DNA from: Oceanobacillus luteolus
Lineage (GTDB): Bacteria > Bacillota > Bacilli > Bacillales > Amphibacillaceae
DNA length: 64,000 nucleotides
NCBI RefSeq assembly: GCF_023715655.1
Contig: NZ_JAMBON010000004.1
Span: forward strand, 62,001-126,000
Direction: 5' to 3'
The notes beneath the pieces are model-generated. The model was not told where the DNA came from. It saw only the letters and a program-made list of their open reading frames with translations, and searched no databases. The position numbers and the translations under genes are program-made. Of the stretch, positions 52,953-62,926 are shown one piece after another. Each line of letters opens with the position of its first letter. The stretch's first letter is position 1.

Positions 52953-53852
52953 TTATATTTGTAAAAGATTTAGCACGATAGCAATGGTAATAATACTTAC
53001 TGAAGTTGCGATAAAAGTAATGCTGGAAACCAACTCTGGCTCTGTATCAAATTCAATCGCATACATCGTGGTCGTTGCTGCAGTGGGCATCGCCGACACA
53101 ATAATCAGTACAGTACCTAACAGAGGATCAATATTAAATATCGTAACGAACAGGTATGCAAAAATCGGTGCACCAACCATTTTTAGCGTTACACTTGAAG
53201 CGATAACCTGCCAATTCAACTTCAAAGATGTCATAGATCCGAGCTGCATACCAAGCACTACCATCATGACAGGGATAGCTGCTTCTCCCACCACGGAAAT
53301 CATGGAGTGGATTGAATCAGTTATCGGTATTTGCAAGTATTGAAAAGCGACTCCTAGAATGGCTGCATACGTAGTTGGCATTTTCAGGACATTTATTAAA
53401 GCCGTACGCATTCCATCCTTCCCTCTGGAAGCATAGTAGATTCCAAAGAAATTGTTCATCAAGCTCTGAATAATCATGATAAATACAGCATAAGGAAGTG
53501 CTGCCGTACCTACGCTAAAAAGGACAACCGGAAGTCCATAATTGCCCGAGTTCATAAAACCTGTTGCCAAAATAGAGGCACTTTCTGTTTTGGGTGACCA
53601 TTTGAACAACTTGGCCAGCAGCTTATTTAAGACGACCATCACTGCAAATAAAAGTAGCATATAAAAGATGATGATAAGAAAACCACTGTTAAAATCCGCA
53701 TCATATAGGGTAATAAAAATTAAAGCAGGAGATAATATGTATAATGTAACCGCAGATACCGAACGAACGTCCATTGGACGCAGCCGCTGAATGATGAACC
53801 CTGATAAAAACACAAGCATAATCGGTACAATCACTTGAATAAATAAAGCCAA
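52953..53852 (-). CDS. AEC family transporter (auxin efflux carrier type)
   Basis: About 299 aa with ten helices in two inverted halves; FMNSGNYGLPV near residue 110 and the final SAMPTAATTTMYAIEFD segment are typical of AEC carriers (export of organic acids such as malate). The start is uncertain: the frame opens at GTG 53894 without a ribosome site; a TTG at 53850-53852 follows GGGGCGATGGAG and gives the usual N terminus MALFIQVIVPIML. The substrate is unknown. Confidence 0.83.
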   Translation of the reverse strand: MALFIQVIVPIMLVFLSGFIIQRLRPMDVRSVSAVTLYILSPALIFITLYDADFNSGFLIIIFYMLLLFAVMVVLNKLLAKLFKWSPKTESASILATGFMNSGNYGLPVVLFSVGTAALPYAVFIMIIQSLMNNFFGIYYASRGKDGMRTALINVLKMPTTYAAILGVAFQYLQIPITDSIHSMISVVGEAAIPVMMVVLGMQLGSMTSLKLNWQVIASSVTLKMVGAPIFAYLFVTIFNIDPLLGTVLIIVSAMPTAATTTMYAIEFDTEPELVSSITFIATSVSIITIAIVLNLLQI

Positions 53853-53996
53853 ACTCCATCGCCCCAGTCTCATTCGAAAAACATTGTTGAGCACTATTTT
53901 ATCATATTAAAAGGAAATCATAGCTCCAACTGCTTCAATTTAAATATTTATGGTAACATGAGAAATAATAGTTAAAAAAGAAAGTAGTGTGAAAAA

Positions 53997-54860
53997 ATGC
54001 ATCTACCGCTCGGAACGATTCAAAACATGCGTGTACTTCGAGTAATTGAAACAGGATATGTACTGGAAAACAGTGAAGGAGAAGCTCTTCTCCATCATAA
54101 TGAAACGAACAAAGAATTGGCAGAAAATGAAGAAGTAAAGGTCTTCCTTTATAATGACAAAAAAGAAAATATCGTTGCAACAACAATTATCCCCTCTGTC
54201 ACTATCTCCACTTACGATTGGGCAGAAGTTATAGAAGTAGTCCCTAAACTTGGGGCGTTCGTGAATATTGGAATTGCAAAAGAAATACTCGTTTCCACAG
54301 ATGATTTGCCAAAATTCCGGTCTATTTGGCCAGTGCCAGGTGATAAACTTTATGTAAAACTTGGTTTGGATTATCGTAATCGTCTCATCGCTTTACCGGC
54401 CAATGGAAGTATTATTGCCGAACAATACGAAGGGGCATCCGAAGATTTATTAAATAAATCGGTTTCCGGAAGAGTTTATTTTTCCAGTAGAGAAGGTACT
54501 GAAATTTTTACAGAGGAAGGTTATCGCGGGTTCATCCACCATACCGAACGGAAAAGCGAACCGCGTTTAGGTGAACTTGTTACTGGACGTATCATTGATG
54601 TCAAAGAGGATGGTACAATCAATGTTTCCTTGCGCCCTCTTAAACGGGAAAGCATTCCTATGGATGCGGAAGATATCATTCTTCATCTTGAAGCAAACGA
54701 TGGAGTCATCCCTTTCAGCGATAAAAGTGATCCAGAAGACATCCGAGGTACATTAAATATGAGCAAAGCTGCATTTAAACGTGCGTTAGGAAGGTTAATG
54801 AAGGAAGGTAAAGTTGAGCAAAGAGACGGTAAAACATACTTATTGAAGGATAAGAGCTGA
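53997..54860 (+). CDS. cvfB: S1 RNA-binding regulatory protein CvfB
   Basis: 287 aa with three S1-like OB folds and a C-terminal winged helix (MSKAAFKRALGRLMKEGKV, about 258-277). Staphylococcal CvfB binds RNA and affects virulence gene expression; B. subtilis YitL is the orthologue. The sequence GFIHHTERKSEPRLGELVTG near 180 is typical. Weak GAAAG ribosome site. Single gene, ending at a bidirectional terminator. Confidence 0.92.
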   Translation: MHLPLGTIQNMRVLRVIETGYVLENSEGEALLHHNETNKELAENEEVKVFLYNDKKENIVATTIIPSVTISTYDWAEVIEVVPKLGAFVNIGIAKEILVSTDDLPKFRSIWPVPGDKLYVKLGLDYRNRLIALPANGSIIAEQYEGASEDLLNKSVSGRVYFSSREGTEIFTEEGYRGFIHHTERKSEPRLGELVTGRIIDVKEDGTINVSLRPLKRESIPMDAEDIILHLEANDGVIPFSDKSDPEDIRGTLNMSKAAFKRALGRLMKEGKVEQRDGKTYLLKDKS

Positions 54861-54869
54861 TCTGGAGAA

Positions 54870-54904
54870 ATAAAAAAACATTTCCATAAGGAAATGTTTT
54901 TTTA
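54870..54904. terminator. Bidirectional terminator
   Basis: AAAAAAACATTTCC and GGAAATGTTTTTTT around a 4-base loop, between cvfB and the small membrane protein gene. Confidence 0.93.
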
Positions 54905-54905
54905 T

Positions 54906-55190
54906 TTATGCTTGTTCTACATTTTGGTATGCATCCACAACAGCTGTAATCATAAAACCAATTGCTGCAGCAAATAAAGAAGCAATACCCCAGCCGCCAA
55001 ATCCAGCACCTAGGAGATCAACTTTCGGTGCTACTGAAGCAACCGCAAGTAGTAATAAACCTACGATAACAAAAAAGAAACTAGCATAATAGCATGCTCG
55101 AGAGCTCTTGTTTGTTTTTAATAGAGCAAGGTTAACGATAAGTACTAATGCTGTTAAGATAGCCCCAATTAAAATAACTGATTGTACCAT
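54906..55190 (-). CDS. Small three-helix membrane protein
   Basis: 94 aa with helices at about 3-23, 35-55 and 65-85. The start follows GGGGTGAAAGA. I do not recognise the family with confidence (YesK-like proteins are similar in size). No conserved catalytic or binding residues are visible. Convergent with cvfB. Confidence 0.65.
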   Translation of the reverse strand: MVQSVILIGAILTALVLIVNLALLKTNKSSRACYYASFFFVIVGLLLLAVASVAPKVDLLGAGFGGWGIASLFAAAIGFMITAVVDAYQNVEQA

Positions 55191-55429
55191 TCTTTCACCC
55201 CATATAATGATATGTATCTTCTTATAGTTTATATCTGTTTTGATTCAATGTCAATTGAACATCGTTTCAATTTGTGAACGAAATATTACTTCTTGGAAGA
55301 ATCACTCATCCAGAGGATATGTAGTTCTTCTAATTTAAAACTACCCTTATCTTTCAGACTTTTGTTATAATTAATTTAAGTTTCCATCATTTTACTCTAC
55401 TTAAAACATTTAATAAAAGGGGCACTGGA

Positions 55430-57127
55430 ATGAAAAAATTTAATGAGTTTATTTACCAAAGGCCTGATATCGCGGAAGAGAAAAAGAGCTTTCATCAATT
55501 ATTGAATGCTTTTTCCGAAGCAAGTTCTGTTAATGATGCAATCCAAGCCATCGATGATATCAACACGTTTCGGAACCGATTATCAACGATGTCTGATCTC
55601 GTTTATATCAGGGCTTCCATTGACACACGTGATGCATTTTATCAAGCTGAAAAAGACTATTTTGATGAAACACTTCCAATCATCGAAGAGATGAATACCG
55701 ATTTTTATAAACTTCTCGTGAAATCACCTTACCGCAAAGAGCTTGAGGAGAAGTATGGTACACAGCTCTTCCAGCTTGCTGATATGGCAATAAAATCATT
55801 TTCTCCAGAAATTATGGAATTGATGACACAAGAAAACAAGTTAACAACAGAGTATGCAAATCTGGTGGCTGCTGCTGAGATAGAATTTCAAGGGGAAACA
55901 TATACACTTGCTCAACTTTCACCATTTACGCAAAACAAAGATCGTGAAATCAGAAAGCAAGCCACTGAAAAGATGTTTAATTATTATGCGGAGCACGGGG
56001 AAAAATTTGATAACATTTATGATCAACTTGTGAAGATTCGACATAAGATTGCTACTACTTTAGGGTATAAGAATTTCATTGAAGTTGGTTATCTTCGGAT
56101 GGAACGAATTGGTTATGATGCAAAAATGGTTGACGTTTTTCGTAAACAAGTGCGTGACTACATCGTTCCGCTCGCCAACAAACTATACGATCGCCAAAAA
56201 AAGCGTATCGGTGTTGATGAGCTTAAATTTTTTGATGAAAATTTCCACTTTAAGTCAGGTAATGCAAAGCCAAAAGGATCCGCACAATGGATCATCGATA
56301 ATGGCAAGAAAATGTACGCCGAGCTTTCGGATGAAACAAATGAGTTTTTCCAGTTTATGTTGGACCATGAACTAATGGACCTTGAAGCAAGGAAAGGAAA
56401 AGAAGGTGGTGGATACTGTACGTATCTTCCGGACTATCAAGCACCGTTCATCTTTTCAAATTTCAATGGAACATCTGGTGATATAGACGTCCTCACCCAT
56501 GAGGCCGGGCATGCATTCCAAGTTTATTCAAGCAGAACTCTCGGAGTTCCTGAATATAACTTCCCAACAAGCGAAGGAGCGGAAATCCACTCCATGAGTA
56601 TGGAATTTTTCACTTGGCCATGGATGGAATTATTCTTCCAAAAAGATACAGAGAAATATAAATTTTCCCACCTGGCAGATGCGATTCAATTTATTCCTTA
56701 CGGTGTGGCTGTGGACGAATTCCAACATCAAGTGTATGAGAATCCAGATTGGACACCTGCAGAAAGGAAAGCGGCATGGAGAAAATTGGAGGAAATTTAT
56801 TTACCTCATCGCGACTATGGAGACAATACCTATTTAAATGAAGGTGGCTACTGGCAAAGACAATTGCATATCTATGAAATACCTTTCTATTATATTGATT
56901 ATACACTTGCACAAATTTGTGCTCTGCAATTCTGGAAGAGGGATCAGGAAAATCACGAAGCCGCATGGAATGATTATGTTGAACTTTGTAAACTTGGGGG
57001 TTCAAAATCTTTCCTTGAACTCGTAGAGGCAGCAAATCTCCGTTCTCCATTTGAAGATGGAGCAGTTGAAGAGACAATTGATGCTATCGAAAACTGGTTA
57101 AACGGAGTTGACGACTCTTCGTTATAA
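55430..57127 (+). CDS. M3 family oligoendopeptidase (PepF-like)
   Basis: 565-aa cytoplasmic zinc metallopeptidase that cleaves oligopeptides. The zinc site HEAGH is at residues 357-361 (DVLTHEAGHAF), with the third ligand in the following helix (SMEFFTW). The length is typical of M3 oligoendopeptidases. It may process peptides imported by transporters such as the Opp system encoded about 1 kb downstream, which is an inference. AAAAGGGGCACTGGA precedes the ATG. Confidence 0.9.
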   Translation: MKKFNEFIYQRPDIAEEKKSFHQLLNAFSEASSVNDAIQAIDDINTFRNRLSTMSDLVYIRASIDTRDAFYQAEKDYFDETLPIIEEMNTDFYKLLVKSPYRKELEEKYGTQLFQLADMAIKSFSPEIMELMTQENKLTTEYANLVAAAEIEFQGETYTLAQLSPFTQNKDREIRKQATEKMFNYYAEHGEKFDNIYDQLVKIRHKIATTLGYKNFIEVGYLRMERIGYDAKMVDVFRKQVRDYIVPLANKLYDRQKKRIGVDELKFFDENFHFKSGNAKPKGSAQWIIDNGKKMYAELSDETNEFFQFMLDHELMDLEARKGKEGGGYCTYLPDYQAPFIFSNFNGTSGDIDVLTHEAGHAFQVYSSRTLGVPEYNFPTSEGAEIHSMSMEFFTWPWMELFFQKDTEKYKFSHLADAIQFIPYGVAVDEFQHQVYENPDWTPAERKAAWRKLEEIYLPHRDYGDNTYLNEGGYWQRQLHIYEIPFYYIDYTLAQICALQFWKRDQENHEAAWNDYVELCKLGGSKSFLELVEAANLRSPFEDGAVEETIDAIENWLNGVDDSSL

Positions 57128-57162
57128 AACTGGCTTATCTAATGTGAATACAATATAACAGA

Positions 57163-57196
57163 AACCAGGCCTTTTATTAAGGTCTGGTAATCTTTA
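57163..57196 (+). terminator. Probable terminator after the peptidase
   Basis: ACCAGGCCTT (57164-57173) pairs with AAGGTCTGGT (57179-57188) with one G-T pair; the T tract is weak. Confidence 0.6.
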
Positions 57197-57265
57197 TGTA
57201 AAAAGTAAAATAACTGAAGTAGCTTATGATACAATAGTGAGAGCATTTGATGAAAGGGGAATTCC

Positions 57266-58051
57266 GTGAGTTACAAAATTGTTTTTCTTGATATAGACGG
57301 TACAATTCTAAAGCCAGATCACAGTTATGATTCTTCTACGGTAAACGCAATCAAACAACTACAGGAGCAAGGAATTCATACCTTTATCGCTACAGGTCGT
57401 CCACTCCATGAAATCATGCGACTGGCAAATGAATTACAAATAGATGGGATGATTGGCTATAATGGCGCTTATGCCGTAATCAAAGGAGAAACCATCGTAA
57501 ATGAACCCTTTGAACCAATGTATGTCCAACAAGTTTTAGAAAAAGCGAAAGATAGCAAGCATGAAATGGTACTATATACAAACGGGGAAAATTATTTCAC
57601 ATCCATAAACGATCCTTTTACAGAAAGCTTTATCGAGACTTTTCAAATGGAAATCAATGTGGAATTAATTCGTCCTCGGACAGAAGATATTTTAGGGATT
57701 ACGTTAATGAAACTAAAAGAAGATGAAGTAGCCAAATATCAATCCGATGAAAATGTTCATCTGTCTCAAGTTAACGTAACAGGCATGGAACAAGCATATG
57801 ATGTCATTCGTAATAATGTTAATAAAGGGGAAGCAATCAAGAAAGTCCTTAAGTACTTAGACATAAACAAAGAAGATGCAGTCGCTTTCGGAGATGGGTT
57901 AAATGATAAGGAAATGCTGCTATCTGTAGGAACAGGATTCGCAATGGGAAATGCGGATCCTCGGTTGCTTCAATATGCTACGCATCGGACAACTGAAGTT
58001 ACAGATTCCGGCATCTTTCATGGACTCAAACAGCTAAAATTAGTAGATTGA
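57266..58051 (+). CDS. HAD superfamily Cof-type phosphatase
   Basis: 261-aa phosphatase of the Cof/IIB group. The nucleophile motif FLDIDGTIL holds D9 and D11; the Mg-binding FGDGLNDKEML lies near 210-220 and the Thr motif (ATGRP) near 40. Such enzymes remove phosphate from sugar phosphates or flavin precursors; the substrate cannot be fixed. The GTG start follows GAAAGGGG. Confidence 0.9.
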   Translation: MSYKIVFLDIDGTILKPDHSYDSSTVNAIKQLQEQGIHTFIATGRPLHEIMRLANELQIDGMIGYNGAYAVIKGETIVNEPFEPMYVQQVLEKAKDSKHEMVLYTNGENYFTSINDPFTESFIETFQMEINVELIRPRTEDILGITLMKLKEDEVAKYQSDENVHLSQVNVTGMEQAYDVIRNNVNKGEAIKKVLKYLDINKEDAVAFGDGLNDKEMLLSVGTGFAMGNADPRLLQYATHRTTEVTDSGIFHGLKQLKLVD

Positions 58052-58059
58052 AAATACCA

Positions 58060-58094
58060 TTAAAAAAGCCCGCCAGGTAGCGGGCCTTTTTATT
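58060..58094. terminator. Bidirectional terminator
   Basis: GCCCGC (58068-58073) pairs with GCGGGC (58080-58085), flanked by A6 and T5 runs, between the HAD gene and oppA. Confidence 0.88.
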
Positions 58095-58101
58095 GTAATA
58101 C

Positions 58102-59961
58102 TTATGGTAATACTGGGTCTTCTTGTGTTACACCAACTTCATGGAATGCATCGTTCCACTCTGTTTGGATAGACCAGCCAGTAACACGGTTGTTAACTGG
58201 AACTAATACAGAACGGTATAGAGTTGGGAATAATGGTACTTCCTCAACCATCAGTTCTTGCCACTGTCTATAAATATCTTTACGATATTCAATATCCATG
58301 GCAGCTTCAGAAGCTCCAGCAGCTAATAGCTCATCGTTTTTCTCACTTGCATAACGAGTGTAGTTATAAGCTGCAGTACGTCCGTATAGACCTCTTTGGT
58401 CAACGTCGTAACCAGTACCCCATGCAGCTTGATAAATGTCAATTGCAGGGTCATCAGCTTCTACTCTGTCATAGAATTGGTTGAATTCCATTAAACGTCC
58501 ATCAACTAGTTCAACTTTCAAACCAACTTGCTCCCAAGCTTGGATATAGTAGTTGGCAATTGGCTCAGCAGTGTCTCCACCTGACATGGAAGCGAATCCG
58601 ATTACTAACTCTTCTCCATCTGGAGTTTCACGGAAGCCATCACCATCTGTATCCTCATAGCCAGCTTCATCCAAAATACGTTTTGCTTCTTCTGGGTCGT
58701 AAGATGGTGTTTCGATTGTATCATCATGGTAATCAGGGAATGCCGGGATGATTAATGTAGAACCGGCCCAGCGAAGACCATTATAGAAACGCTCACCTAC
58801 AGCATCATTATCTACTGCATACCACATAGCACGACGTAAGTTAACGTCAGCCATTTTTGCATCTGGATCCATTTCTACAGAACCTGCTCCGTCCGGCTTA
58901 TCAGGATCATCTGGAACCCATTTACCTAGTTTAAATCCGATATACGTATAAGCTGTATCGATTTGACCTAGGAATTCTACGTTTGTAAGTTTTTGTTCAA
59001 CGTCTGGATATTGATCCGTCGGGAAACTGTCCACAACGTCAATTTCGCCAGTTTCCAAAGCATTTGCAACCGTTTCTGGTGCTACTACTTTAAGTGTGAT
59101 ACTATCCAGTTTTGGAGCACCTTGCCAATAGTCTTCATATGCTGTATAAGTTACAGACTCACCAGGTACAATTGTATCAACAACGAAAGGACCATAGCCG
59201 ATTGGGTTCACACGCGTTGCATCATCTTCAGGCATTTTTTCAATTGGGATATCCTCATAGATATGTTTTGCTAACGGATATGTCCACATACCACTCGCTA
59301 GGAGCGAAGGATTCGGCTCTTTAAAAGTGATCTTAATTGTTTTTTCATCAACAATCTCTAAACCTTCGATTGTGTCAGTTTCGCCGGCTTTATATTCATC
59401 CATTCCGACAACATCTTCTACAGCGTAGTAACGAACCCCAGTATATTCTGGATGTCCAATTACTTCATATGCAAAAGCCAAGTCTTCTGCTTTTACCGGC
59501 TCACCATCATGCCAATTTACATTGTCACGAATTTTAATGGTAACCGTAGTACCCGCTTCGTCAATTTCCCACTCAGCTGGTCCATCTTGTGTGTAGTTGA
59601 AGTTGTTATCGTAGTATAACAAGCTTTCGTTAAAGAACTTCATTACTTCGGCATCTGGGTTACCTTCATAGAAGTTGTAGTTTAAAACACCTTCGAATAC
59701 TGTGTCTGAAACTAAACCAAAGTTAAGGTTTCCGCCATCGATAGGTTCACCTTCATCCGTTTTGTCTGGTGAAAAATCATCGATAGAATAGATGCCATCT
59801 TCAGAACCGCTTTCTTCTTCAGTAGCTTCTTCCTCTGTTTTGGCATCTGTATCTGTATCGCCAGTACCTTCTTCAGAGTCGTCGCCACCACTACAAGCTG
59901 CAAGCACTAATACGAATAGCAGCATTAAAGCAAGTAGCCATTTGCTAAAGCTCTTACTCAT
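58102..59961 (-). CDS. oppA: Oligopeptide ABC transporter substrate-binding lipoprotein
   Basis: 619-aa SBP_bac_5 lipoprotein with lipobox LAAC (Cys23) and an acidic linker (about 25-55) before the binding domain. WEIDEAGTTVTIKIRDNVNWHDGEPV is the family signature; it captures peptides outside the membrane. Last gene of oppDFBCA; GGGAGGTTAAAAGG precedes the ATG. The 124-base gap after oppC shows no separate terminator. The name opp rather than app or dpp is by length and order only. Confidence 0.88.
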   Translation of the reverse strand: MSKSFSKWLLALMLLFVLVLAACSGGDDSEEGTGDTDTDAKTEEEATEEESGSEDGIYSIDDFSPDKTDEGEPIDGGNLNFGLVSDTVFEGVLNYNFYEGNPDAEVMKFFNESLLYYDNNFNYTQDGPAEWEIDEAGTTVTIKIRDNVNWHDGEPVKAEDLAFAYEVIGHPEYTGVRYYAVEDVVGMDEYKAGETDTIEGLEIVDEKTIKITFKEPNPSLLASGMWTYPLAKHIYEDIPIEKMPEDDATRVNPIGYGPFVVDTIVPGESVTYTAYEDYWQGAPKLDSITLKVVAPETVANALETGEIDVVDSFPTDQYPDVEQKLTNVEFLGQIDTAYTYIGFKLGKWVPDDPDKPDGAGSVEMDPDAKMADVNLRRAMWYAVDNDAVGERFYNGLRWAGSTLIIPAFPDYHDDTIETPSYDPEEAKRILDEAGYEDTDGDGFRETPDGEELVIGFASMSGGDTAEPIANYYIQAWEQVGLKVELVDGRLMEFNQFYDRVEADDPAIDIYQAAWGTGYDVDQRGLYGRTAAYNYTRYASEKNDELLAAGASEAAMDIEYRKDIYRQWQELMVEEVPLFPTLYRSVLVPVNNRVTGWSIQTEWNDAFHEVGVTQEDPVLP

Positions 59962-60085
59962 CCTTTTAACCTCCCCTTTAATTCCTTTAAATTTTTACTG
60001 TCCATTCCATTGGCGCGGACAGCTTTATACTAAACACCAATATAAGGATAGATATTGATGCAAGTATCAAAAGTATAATTGGTTA

Positions 60086-60991
60086 CTATCCCCTTCTCTG
60101 TCTTGCATCCGTGGCACGGCGTAATGCCTCACCAACGTTTCTTACTGCAAGCATCAATAAAAGGATCAATAATGCAGCTGGCATCCAAATCCACCATCTA
60201 TGTTCCAATGTTTGTGGATTTGTTGCATAACTTAGTAAAGTTCCAAGACTCGGTGTGTTTTCCGGCAACCCAAACCCTAAGAAGGAGAGCCCGGATTCCA
60301 ATCCGATATTCGCTGCTAAGTTCAATGTCATGGTAACAATAATCAACGATGTGATATTAGGCAGTACTTGTTTGAAAATAATACTTATATCAGAAGAACC
60401 TAATGTCTTCGATGCCTTTGCATAGTCCAACTCTTTCTCCTGCAATGCTTTTGACCGGATTAATCTCGCTATCCCCATCCAGGAGAACAACGTCATAATA
60501 AGTGAGAAGGTAAACGTATTGTAACTTGGCACGAGTGATACAAATACGATGACTAGCATGATGAACGGTAAAATAAAGAAAAAGTCTAAAATACGCATCA
60601 TAATATTATCAATATGACCACCAAAATACCCAGATACGACACCAAATACAATCCCGATGATTCCACTGAATAATGTAACCAAGAAACCAATTGTTAATGA
60701 GTTCCTCGTACCGATGATGAGCTGACCGAACACATCGCGTCCGCCATAATCTGTTCCTAGAATAAATTCATCACTTGGTGGTTCGTTAATTGCAAATAAG
60801 TCAACCCTGACAATTTCATCTTGATTTAAGATCCAAGAGATGCCAAATACAAAGGCAGTTATCAGAATCAAAAATATTAATGAAAATAATGCTAATTTGT
60901 CTTTTACTAGTTCCCTCCAAAGAATCCGTAGACCTGAGGGACTTTCACTTTTTAGTACTTGACTGTCAACGTTCATATCTTTAGCTTCCAT
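60086..60991 (-). CDS. oppC: Oligopeptide ABC transporter permease OppC
   Basis: 301-aa inner membrane permease with six helices. The cytoplasmic N-terminal tail precedes the first helix (KLALFSLIFLILITAFVFG), and the EAA-loop (YAKASKTLGSSDISIIFKQVLPN) near 195-215 contacts the ATPases. TDYGGRDVFGQLIIG is the DppC/OppC family motif. Forms the pore with OppB. GAGGTGATTATAAAAA precedes the ATG. Confidence 0.9.
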   Translation of the reverse strand: MEAKDMNVDSQVLKSESPSGLRILWRELVKDKLALFSLIFLILITAFVFGISWILNQDEIVRVDLFAINEPPSDEFILGTDYGGRDVFGQLIIGTRNSLTIGFLVTLFSGIIGIVFGVVSGYFGGHIDNIMMRILDFFFILPFIMLVIVFVSLVPSYNTFTFSLIMTLFSWMGIARLIRSKALQEKELDYAKASKTLGSSDISIIFKQVLPNITSLIIVTMTLNLAANIGLESGLSFLGFGLPENTPSLGTLLSYATNPQTLEHRWWIWMPAALLILLLMLAVRNVGEALRRATDARQRRG

Positions 60992-61023
60992 TTTTTATAA
61001 TCACCTCAGAGTTTTTCGAGTTT

Positions 61024-61986
61024 CTATTTAATGCGAATTCTTGGGTCGACAATACTTAAGATAATATCGGATAATAATGCCCCTAATATAGCAGCGACAC
61101 CGAATAACAATACCAATGCAGTCACAACACTATAATCTCTCATTAAAACAGATTCTAAGAATAACGCTCCCATTCCAGGATATCCAAAGATTCTTTCAAT
61201 AAAGATTGTACCTGAAATAAGTCCCGTGATTTCCCATCCAAAGAACGCTGCAATTGGCAGTACTGAGTTTCTTAAGATATGCCTGTTATAGACCCTTGAT
61301 TCAGAAGCTCCTTTTGCTCTAGCGGTAATTATAAAGTCTCTTTGTTTCGTATCAACAATTTCACTTCTTAAATACTGCACCGTGGATACCGTACCTATTA
61401 ATGCCATTGATAAAGCTGGCAATAGTAAGTGCTGGAACTTACTCCAAACATAGTCCCACGATCCTGGTGAAAGCCCAGGTGCTACACTTCCACTAGTTGG
61501 GAACCAACCGAATTGATATCCAAATATCCATAACATTACGAGTGCAAAAATGAATAAAGGTGTAGCGAAACCTAAATATGTATAACCTGTAATTGTTTGA
61601 TCCAGCCATGTATCATTGTAACGACCACTGATGATTCCAAGCGGAACTGCAATGATATACATAAAAATTAAAGTAACAAGCGATAACCAGAACGTGTTGT
61701 AAATTCGCTGTTCAATCAAGTCGGTAACTGGCATTTTGAAACGGAAAGATTGTCCGAAATCACCTGTTACGGCTCCACCAATCCAATCAGTATATTGAAC
61801 ATACCATGGATTGTTCAATCCTAATCTTTCTCTTATTTGTTGTTTTATTTCTGGTGATACGTTCGGATCCACTTGTCCAGTCAACGCATCCCCCGGCATA
61901 AATTGTGCCATTACAAATACCAATATACTTAAGAGCACAATTTGTGGGAAAGTAACTAAAAGTCTTCTTACTATAAATTTCCACAT
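61024..61986 (-). CDS. oppB: Oligopeptide ABC transporter permease OppB
   Basis: 320-aa permease starting MWKFIVRRLLVTFPQIV, the typical OppB/DppB N terminus, with six helices and an EAA-loop (ITARAKGASESRVYNRHILRNSV) near 210-235. I use the ATG 61984-61986 with GAGAGGTTGAT upstream; the longer frame would overlap oppF. Together with OppC it forms the transmembrane channel. Confidence 0.9.
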   Translation of the reverse strand: MWKFIVRRLLVTFPQIVLLSILVFVMAQFMPGDALTGQVDPNVSPEIKQQIRERLGLNNPWYVQYTDWIGGAVTGDFGQSFRFKMPVTDLIEQRIYNTFWLSLVTLIFMYIIAVPLGIISGRYNDTWLDQTITGYTYLGFATPLFIFALVMLWIFGYQFGWFPTSGSVAPGLSPGSWDYVWSKFQHLLLPALSMALIGTVSTVQYLRSEIVDTKQRDFIITARAKGASESRVYNRHILRNSVLPIAAFFGWEITGLISGTIFIERIFGYPGMGALFLESVLMRDYSVVTALVLLFGVAAILGALLSDIILSIVDPRIRIK

Positions 61987-61993
61987 ACTTGTA

Positions 61994-62926
61994 TCAACCT
62001 CTCTCTGGTAATGCAACCCGATGAGTATCAGAGATGTCCTTCAAGCCGAACGCCAAACCTTCAGCATCGAAATACTCGTCATAAGCTTGCTCATATTCCT
62101 TTTTGACTTCTTGCCGGAATACATAATGTTTATCCCTATTACGCGGATTGACATCAGGGATCGCTGCAATCAGGCGTTTCGTGTAAATATGTTGTGGATT
62201 TTCAAAAATATCATCTTTCGTACCTTGTTCTACATAACGACCTCTGTACATGATTGCAATCTCATCACACATATGTTTGACGACACCTAAATCATGACTG
62301 ATGAACAGATACGTCAAGCCTAGTTCTTTTTGAATATCCTGCATAAAGTTCAACACTTGTGCTTGCACCGATACATCGAGAGCAGATACAGGTTCGTCTG
62401 CGATAATCAATTTTGGTTTTAATGCAATTGCCCGTGCAACCCCAATACGCTGCCTTTGACCACCAGAGAACTGATGCGGGAATTTCCAAATACTTTCTGG
62501 AGTTAAACCTACTAATTCCAATAGCTCGTATACCCTCTGCTTCTCCTCATTTTTTGTTAGCTTTTCATAGTTTCGAAGAGGTTCAGCAATAATATCCAAC
62601 ACTCTTTTCCGTGGATTCAACGATGAATACGGGTCCTGAAAGATCATTTGTATATCTTTTCTGATATCTTTTGTTTTATTTTTTATAGATGTAATATCTT
62701 CTCCATTGAAAATGACTTGTCCTTCAGTAATCTGTTCTAATCCGATGATTGCTTTTCCAGTAGTTGACTTACCAGATCCAGACTCTCCAACTAGACCATA
62801 TGTTTTTCCTTGTTCAATCGAGAAGTTTACTCCGTCTACAGCCTTTATATGACCGACCGTTCGGTTCAGAATTCCACCTTTAATCGGGAAGTGCACCTTT
62901 AAATCACGTACCTCAAGAAGCGCCAT
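61994..62926 (-). CDS. oppF: Oligopeptide ABC transporter ATPase OppF
   Basis: 310-aa ATPase with GESGSGKST, SGGQRQRIGVARAI, IIADEPVSALD and the C-terminal peptide-transporter extension. The start MALLEVRDLKVHF at 62926 has GGAGGGTGAAGCAA; the longer frame is rejected. It begins 14 bases before the end of oppD, a coupled pair. OppD and OppF act as a heterodimer. Confidence 0.92.
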   Translation of the reverse strand: MALLEVRDLKVHFPIKGGILNRTVGHIKAVDGVNFSIEQGKTYGLVGESGSGKSTTGKAIIGLEQITEGQVIFNGEDITSIKNKTKDIRKDIQMIFQDPYSSLNPRKRVLDIIAEPLRNYEKLTKNEEKQRVYELLELVGLTPESIWKFPHQFSGGQRQRIGVARAIALKPKLIIADEPVSALDVSVQAQVLNFMQDIQKELGLTYLFISHDLGVVKHMCDEIAIMYRGRYVEQGTKDDIFENPQHIYTKRLIAAIPDVNPRNRDKHYVFRQEVKKEYEQAYDEYFDAEGLAFGLKDISDTHRVALPERG